Of a stretch of 64,000 nt of DNA, positions 57,101-64,000 are shown piece after piece (the stretch's first letter is position 1; each line of letters begins with the position of its first letter). The DNA is from Anaeramoeba flamelloides (taxonomy: Eukaryota > Metamonada > Anaeramoebidae), in the NCBI GenBank assembly GCA_027625915.1, contig JANTQA010000063.1:7273501-7337500 (forward strand). The letters are read 5' to 3'. The translations under genes were made by a program, and so were the position numbers. Under the pieces are notes generated by a model. The model made no database searches and was not told where the DNA came from. It saw only the letters and a program-made list of their open reading frames with translations.

Positions 57101-57399
57101 AAGAAATAATCAATTTTTTTTTTATTTTTTATTAGATTATTTCTTAATACCTATTTTTTTTCCCAAAAAAATATTAAAAAAAAATTTTTAAAATATTTTT
57201 GAAATAATTGCTAATAAAAAATTTTCATTTCAAAAACCATTTTGATTTTTTTTTCATCCATTATCAACACAACCAAAAAAGATCCCGGGCATATCATTGA
57301 GAAACAAAAGGATCTTAGTTTTAAAAAAAAAATGAATAAATTTAAAAACAAAAACAAAAATGAAAATAAAAACTTTATCAAAAATTTTTTGATTTTGTG
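54141..57399. other. Gene-free AT-rich region
   Basis: 3.26 kb between the LINE target site and the 3' end of the BTB gene. Long T and A runs dominate (for example near 54545-54580). I see no protein-like frame, tRNA or clear repeat family member. Confidence 0.5.
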
Positions 57400-59836
57400 T
57401 TAATGTTTTTTATTTAATTTCACAAATTTGGAAGCAAAATATACTGAATTAGCAATAATTTTATCTCCGTCGGTTTCATTTTTCCATCTATATCCTTTTG
57501 ATAACGAAACGTTATCTGAGACTGGGAAAAAATTTAAAACAACAACAGCAGATTTTTTTTTTGAGGGGATATTTCTAACAATTACTAATGGGATATCATC
57601 ATTCCATTTACACAAAACCTGGGTAATTTCCTGAGAGTTAAGTAATATTTGCTGGGTAGTTGAATTGATTTTTGGATGGACAGCATAATTTGAATTTTCT
57701 TTTTGCAAATCTATTTTTTCAAGATTTGATTTCGGTTTATTTTCTAAATTATGGGTTTTTAATTTTTGGTTTGTATTGTTAGTTTTTTGTTGAATTGCCT
57801 GATTAAATTTTTGTGATTTTTTTTCTATTATTTTTTTTATTTGAGAAATGTTATTGTTATTTTGAATTTTTTTAATATAATTATCATTGTCATTTTTTTC
57901 ATTCTCAAGAACCCCATTATCATCTGCATCCTTATTATTAAAGTTACCCATTGATTGAATATTTGTTTTATAAATTGGTAATATTAAAGAATTATCACTG
58001 TCAATTTCATCAGAAATATCACTATTTGGATCATTATCATTATTAACATCAAAATCATCATCATTATTATTGACACTCTCAATAGAATCATTTATTTGGT
58101 AGCCATTTTCGTCATTAAATGGCGATAATAATGATTGGAGATTTCTTTTTCTAGAATCGGTGTTATCGATTTGTAAAGATATCTGATTGGTTTTCAATGA
58201 ACCATTAAGATCTGAAATTATTGAATTTCCTTTCTTTTCTATTAAAATATTTTGCTCCTTTTTTTTATTTTTTTGATTTTTTTGACTAGTATTTTTAATT
58301 TTGTGAATTTTTTGATTTGTGTTATTAGTTTTGCCAATTCTTTTATTTTTAAAACTTAATTTTTTTCTAATTTTTTTATTTTTTAAATTATTGTGTTTAT
58401 AATTAGAACCAGTACCATTTTTTTCAATTTCACCAATATTTTTATTGTTATTATTATTATTATTATTTCGAATTCTTAATTGAATTTTTTTTCTTAATTC
58501 AGTATTTTTAGGATAAATTTGTAAATTTTTGATAAGTAAAGTATCTGCTTGGTGAAGTACATTTTTAGAAACAAATTCATTTTGGAAAACAATTTTTTGT
58601 TTAAAATTCATTGGTAAAGAATTCCGAGTATTATATGAACTATTTGTTTTTATCTCTGAAGAAATTGGCGAATAAATACTAATTTTTTCTTGGTTATTTC
58701 TTCTCCTCCTCGTGACTTTTTGAACTATTGCATTGCTATTCTGTATATTCTCATCATTTGAAATTGCTTTTTTTTTATTATATGCCGGGTAAATTTTATA
58801 ATCCTCGTCGTCATCATCGTCATCGTCATCATCAGTTGACGTTGTTGTTGAAACGTAATTCTCTTCCGAACCTGATTCGTCCTCGCCCTCATCGCTATCT
58901 TCTGTCTCGCTACTGCTACTATCCCCACTATCTTCGTTTTCGCTACTGCGTGTGCTACTACTAAGATTACTCATGTCTACACTTTCTGAAATACTATCCT
59001 CGTTATTGCTATTCCAACTACAACTTGATTCATTTTCTTCGGTATTTAACTCAATTTCTGTTGCTTTTTTCTTTTTTGATTTCTTGTGCTTATCCTTATC
59101 CTTATCCTTGCTCTTGTCCTCGTTCTTATTCTTGTTTTGGTTCTTGTTCTTATTCATTTTTGGATTCTTTTTCTGTTCATTTTCATTTCCCCTTTTATTT
59201 CCCTTCACCCCCGCTTCATCCCTTCTCCTTCCTCTTTCCTTCCTTTTCCTTTTCCTCCTTTTCCTTTCAATTAAAATTTCATAATCTTTTTTATTAAATT
59301 TTTTTATCTGAGTTTCCATTCTATAGGAATAATGTCCACCATGAAAACAATCAACACCTTTCATGATGGGGTGATTTTTTTCCAAAACTTTGCTCATATA
59401 ATTTGGTTTTCCTTGAATTAATTCTCCAGGAGTTATTGGGATATATTGTTCATTTTTAATTAATTTCCCATCAATTTTGTTTTTTAAACCAAAAGGGTGG
59501 TTTATTAATGCAAATATTGTAGACAAAACAATACATCTCCCCAATTTAATAAATTTAGCTAGAACATTTCCAACTTTTTTAGAATCTCGAAAGTTTCCTT
59601 TAGAATATACAAAAACGGTATCATATTTTTTTAAAAATTTTAAAGTCGGTGTTGCATCCATAGCAAAACAAATATCTACATAATTAATTTTTGGGTGTGA
59701 TAAAATACTTTGTTGAACATCATTGACATTTTCATTATTTTGATCTGTTGTTAATAATAAGACAGATATTGATGAATCTTTTTCTAAATTTTCAATATTT
59801 TGATCATCATCATTATTATTGGTGTTTTTATTATTA

Positions 59837-59901
<65 letters not shown>

Positions 59902-61413
59902 TGTATTATTTTTTTGGTTCTCCTTTTCAAGATTTATAATTGATAATTGCTTAAACTGAACAATTTTTTTTTTTAAATGTTTCTCAGAGTATATTTTTTT
60001 AAAGTCTGGAAATCTATTACTAATTTTATTCATAAAAGCTTGATTACGTTGGCCAATACGAAGAGGGTATTTAAATCTTAATATTATTTTCTTCTTCGAA
60101 TGTTTGCTAATATTACGTTCTAAATACATCCTACTTTTATGTTTTATAAAAGTATAAAAAAATGGATGATACGGAAATTTAGATAAATAAAAAAAGTATT
60201 TTTTAATTTTGGCATAATCAATTAAGAATTCTTTTTTGGAAATTAATTTGGTATTGTATTGATTATGTTTTTTATTATTTTGATAATTTTTTTTATTCTT
60301 TTCTTTTTTTTTGAGAAATTTTATATATTTTTGATAGAATTGATCATATTTATTAATTTGACTCTTTTCTTTTATTTTAGTATCATTAACATTCTTCTTG
60401 TGATTGCTGGTGTTGTTGTTGTTGTTATTTTTTGTGGTAATGTTTGTTATTGCATTCTTTGTAGTAAATTTATTAATCTCTTTTCGAGTTTCGTTTTGAA
60501 GATGTTGTTCAATTAAATAGTTTGCTTTGGTAATGATTTCATCTTTAGAAACTTCAATTAATTCATAGATATTCATTTTTGATAGATTCAAAAAAGGAAT
60601 AAAACTCTGAAAATGGTATTTTAAATTCTCAAGATTATTTTCATCAAGGTTATTTATTTTGCATAAATATTTTGCTTTATTCAATAGCAATTTATATTTG
60701 TTTATTTCAGGTATTTGATCTGAAAACAATTCTTTTTGAAATACTTTTTTAATCGTTTTATTAGTGATTAGGAATAAACAATACTTTTCAGAAAAAATTT
60801 TTACATAATTACAATCTAAATAATTAGATATTTCTTGATATAAGGCTTTATTTTTGGCATCCCTTAAGGCCTCATAAAAATAGAGTATTGTTTTTTCATT
60901 ATAATTGTTGACAATGTATTGATTACAAATTGTTTCAAGCACTGAGATCCCGTATTTTTCGGATAATAATAAGAGCTTTGGTGCATTGAGAGTATTTAAT
61001 TGAATTTCCTTTCCATAACAAAAATCTTTCATTAACTGCAAAGCCTCTTCACATTTTGAATCTACTTTTATAGTCACTGGTTGGAAAGTAAACACATTTT
61101 TCAAATTGTTTTGATTTTTGTCTTTTCTTTCTGAATGATCTTTTTTTATGTTTTGAATCTTTTTTTTTTTCTTTTCGCTTTCCTTTTCTTTTTTTTTTGT
61201 TTTTTCTTTTTGTTTTTCTTTTTCTTTAAAACGAAATTTTTCTTTAAGAGAGTACCCATTTTTAAAAAACTTTTGCTTAAAATAGTTGGAGGATAAAGAT
61301 AAAATAATTTTGTGTGCTTTTCCTATGATTTTTCCAGTTTTTGTTGATTGAAACAAAACATCACATAAATTTTCTTCGTTATTTAAAGTGGCAATTATTT
61401 CTACAATATTCAT
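57400..61413 (-). CDS. BTB-BACK protein with split amidotransferase-like domain
   Basis: A single-exon frame of 1337 residues ending in TAA. Residues 1-160 form a BTB domain (LCDVLFQS, KAHKIILSLSSNYFKQKF) interrupted at about 60-105 by a Lys/Glu-rich insertion; about 165-330 resembles a BACK helical region. A poly-Asn run is near 510-535. Residues about 544-700 look like a class I glutamine-amidotransferase-like fold: SVLLLTTDQ, then KYDTVFVYSKGNF, GNVLAKFIKLGRCIVLST and the HPIMKGVDCFHGGHYSYR segment. A low-complexity stretch of over 500 residues follows. The last about 80 residues (VLCKWNDDIPLVIVRN, SAVVVLNFFPVSD) look like the missing closing strands of that fold. No catalytic cysteine is evident at the expected elbow, so a binding role is more likely. 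BTB-CUL3 partnership is inferred. Confidence 0.8.
59834..59900. repeat. (TTA)n / poly-Asn-coding trinucleotide repeat
   Basis: About 22 consecutive tta/att units on the plus strand encode a run of Asn (AAT) in the minus-strand BTB gene. The repeat is almost pure and so is likely length-variable. Confidence 0.85.
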
Positions 61414-62252
61414 GTGATCTGTAGAGTTGTCTTATAATTTTTGAATTTATTGTTATTAAGTTGACTGGTGCTTTAAAGTCTTTTCAATTTTCCCTATTTT
61501 CGAAAGCAAATTAAAAAAATAGATAATCACGTTAAAGGTTATTCTAAAAAAGAATAAAAAAAACTAAAAGGGGTGTTTACTTTTCTTCAGGTGTTGTGTT
61601 TTTTTTGGCTCTTATCAATTTTGTAAGAAAATAAAGAGAAAAGAAATTTTTTACAAAAAAATGAATGAAGTTTATTATTTGTTTTTAAGGTGAGACTATA
61701 TTTATTTAAAATTGCACATTTTTTGTTGGAGCTGTTTGGAAATAAAACTGTTTATTGTTTAGATTGGAAAAATGCTTGATTATAAACATGATCATTTTAT
61801 ATTAGTAAAAATTTCATAGGATTTTTTTTTGAATTTGTGGTATTATAAGTTTATTTTCAGAAATCAATTAAAAATGTTAAAATAGTATTCCAGATTCTTT
61901 GATTGGGAATTAAAAAAATGTTTTATTGTTGTGAAGAAAATTTCTTCTGATTATTCTTTCAAAAAATAAGAATATTTCATCATTATAAATTTAATAGAAA
62001 ATTCGTATTTTGTTCATAGTTTAACCAAACCAGGAAATTGAAGAACTTTGAGAATACTTTAATTTCAAATGATTTTTTTTTTGAAAATTTTAAATATCTT
62101 TTTTTAGTTCTTGATATATTACATAATACTTTTTTTAGATTGGAGGGTTGTGATGGATATTGATAAGGTTATCTATTAATGAATTTTGAAATTTTTATTA
62201 TTTATATTAGGCCAGTTTTTTATTTCAGATTCCTAACAATATAAAAGTTATA

Positions 62253-62293
<41 letters not shown>

Positions 62294-63788
62294 TTATATC
62301 CCTTAGCACCACAGATTGGCCTAAATTTCATCAAGATTTAATTAAAAGATATAAAAATGATATTGATTTGCTAATATATTTATTTTCTTATATTTCTTTT
62401 CTCCAAACTTGAAATTATAATAAAAAGTTAAAATAATTGAAAGATCAAATAGTTCTATTTTTGTATTTTTTTTTATTTTTTGGAAAAAAAAATAATTATT
62501 ATTCATTTATAGTTTTTTTTAAAGATCTTTATTTTTTATTAAATTTTTTAAATGAGAAATTTTATTACAATAATAGTTAAATAAAACATTATGCATTGAT
62601 TTCTTAATAATAAATTACAAATAACTTTGGATATTTTATAATAAAAAAAAAAAAAAAAAAAAATTATTTTTGAGAATTTTTCTTTTTTTTTTAGATAAAT
62701 TTTGATAAATATTAAATCAAGAGAAATATAAAATTCAGTTCTTTAAACTAAAATTAAATTTTTAATATGAATAATTGTCTAAAACTATTATGAAAGCAAT
62801 AGAACATAATTGAAAAAAAAAAAAAAAATCGCAAAATAATTTCATTTATTGCATTGAAATTAAACAAATCAACATCTTTATTTAATAGACAAGGTAATGA
62901 GCCAATTATTTAAAAAAAAATCATCAATGATTATTAAATATTATTTAAAGAATAATAAAATAATCTTCAAAGAAAATTTTTTTATTCAATTTTGTTATTA
63001 GTAAAAATTTGAATTCTATATTTTTAAAATTATATTTTTTCAATCTAAATTAATACTGGGATTGAAAAATAATTTTTATATATCGTCTCTAATTCAACAA
63101 TTTTTTTTTATTTTATGCCTAGATTTTAAAAAGTCAAAAACTAAAAAAAAAGAAAAAATTAAAAAAAAAAATTGAATTTTTAATCTGACTTAAACTATTC
63201 GCCAAATCATTTAACTTTGAAAAATATTAATACTTATTGAAAAAATTTCACAAATTTTACATTGAAAAAACAATAGTATATATTTTCAAATTTAATGTAT
63301 TTTTTTTTTATTTTTAAATTATTTAGAATCATATATATCTATTAATATTGAATGTTAATTAACAGATAAAATAAATTTTCTATGTGATGTCAAAATATCT
63401 TTTGTAATGAATAAATTATTTAATCAAGTATTTTTGGCAATATTTGGGTGCAAAGGACACACAAAAAATTCCAGTATAATATTATCTGTTTAAATCATTA
63501 TAACTGGAAAGTTTTTGATGTTTAGACCAACTTTTCAAAGAAAAATAAAAATAAAAATTTGACAAAATTTGGAAAAATAATAAAATCACAATAGTCAAGA
63601 AAAGATTTTTCAAAGGTTGAAAAATTTTTTTCAAGTTATTTTTAATTGTATTTAAATATACAATTTTTAATTATAAATTTTTCTTTCTAAGATAATTCTT
63701 TATCAATTGCAACTCTTATAAAATTTGTTAACAATTCAAATTGAAAAATTTTTTTCCAATGCAATTAGTATATTTTGGGTTCTAGGGA
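61414..63788. other. 5' flank of the BTB gene, gene-free
   Basis: 2.37 kb upstream of the minus-strand BTB gene. It contains a (TA)n tract near 62257-62285 and poly-A runs near 62643-62663 and 62814-62828. No coding sequence was recognised. Confidence 0.5.
62257..62285. repeat. (TA)n microsatellite
   Basis: About 29 bases of alternating TA upstream of the BTB gene. Confidence 0.9.
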
Positions 63789-63796
63789 TATATAAA

Positions 63797-63991
63797 CAGT
63801 CAATTTCACTTTTAAGGCACAAACTTACAAAGAAATTTAAAGTACAAAAAAATCCCAAATTAATACACAAAATTTGTAATATTTTTTTTTACAAATTATT
63901 TTATTAGAATTTAAATTTTGTGACTTAATTTGAGAAATTAATTGTGCCTTAAATTTCGTTGAAGTTTGTGCCCTAAAAGTGAAACTGACTC
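63797..63991. mobile_element. Palindromic hAT-like MITE with 8-bp target-site duplication
   Basis: A 195-bp element whose left end cagtcaatttcactttta and right end (reverse complement gagtcagtttcactttta) are inverted repeats. Similarity continues through ggcacaaactt and gaaatttaa almost to the centre. The 8-mer tatataaa flanks it at 63789-63796 and 63992-63999. An 8-bp duplication with CAG-type ends is typical of hAT elements. It has no coding capacity and lies at the extreme right edge of the window. Confidence 0.75.
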
Positions 63992-64000
63992 TATATAAAC

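Noticed and set aside
58725-59297. Several plus-strand frames rich in Phe, Leu and Ser within the BTB gene
   Set aside because: They are antisense readings of the Lys/Asp/Ser-rich low-complexity region.

Overview
The window is a very AT-rich piece of a nuclear protist genome. It has GT-AG spliceosomal introns from 94 bp to 7.1 kb, all three stop codons used as stops, many homopolymer tracts, and Asn-, Lys-, Ser- and Glu-rich insertions inside conserved proteins. The RCC1-BTB-BTB gene and a large BTB gene with low-complexity tails are reminiscent of Anaeramoeba-type amoebae (Metamonada). That placement is inference; no rRNA or other decisive marker is present.

Six protein-coding genes and one tRNA can be supported. 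In order: an RCC1-BTB-BTB protein (minus, 1597-3723); CAND1, the cullin-associated exchange factor (plus, seven exons, 4886-14663); SEC23, the COPII coat GTPase activator (minus, three exons, 18965-27105); NOL6/Utp22, a small-subunit processome protein (minus, one exon, 31985-35398); tRNA-Trp(CCA) (minus, 39053-39124); a Rab24-like GTPase (plus, five exons, 39420-51504); and a BTB-BACK protein with a glutamine-amidotransferase-like fold (minus, 57400-61413). I rebuilt exon borders by matching splice sites, phase and family alignment; all joined frames are open and divisible by three.

Most other DNA is mobile-element debris, much of it inside introns. A non-LTR retrotransposon (LINE) lies just past the Rab24-like gene, flanked by a 16-bp target-site duplication; three further pieces share its 3' end. 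At least five groups of short non-autonomous DNA elements occur: family A (about 700 bp, TA duplication, four full copies), C (about 220 bp, TA flanks), D (260 bp, TTA duplication), a 195-bp hAT-like palindrome at the right edge, and fold-back structures. Pairs of repeats supply each other's empty sites, so several insertions can be shown directly from the window.

Functional links are limited. CAND1 and the two BTB genes could all act in cullin-RING ubiquitin ligation, and SEC23 and the Rab24-like protein are both membrane-traffic factors, but nothing shows that the genes work as a unit. No CRISPR array, operon, rRNA or intact autonomous transposon was seen. The most noteworthy items are the nested and reciprocal insertions, a near-perfect 195-bp-arm hairpin near the tRNA, a chimeric LINE-tailed insertion with a T45 tract, and the BTB-BACK-amidotransferase-like fusion.
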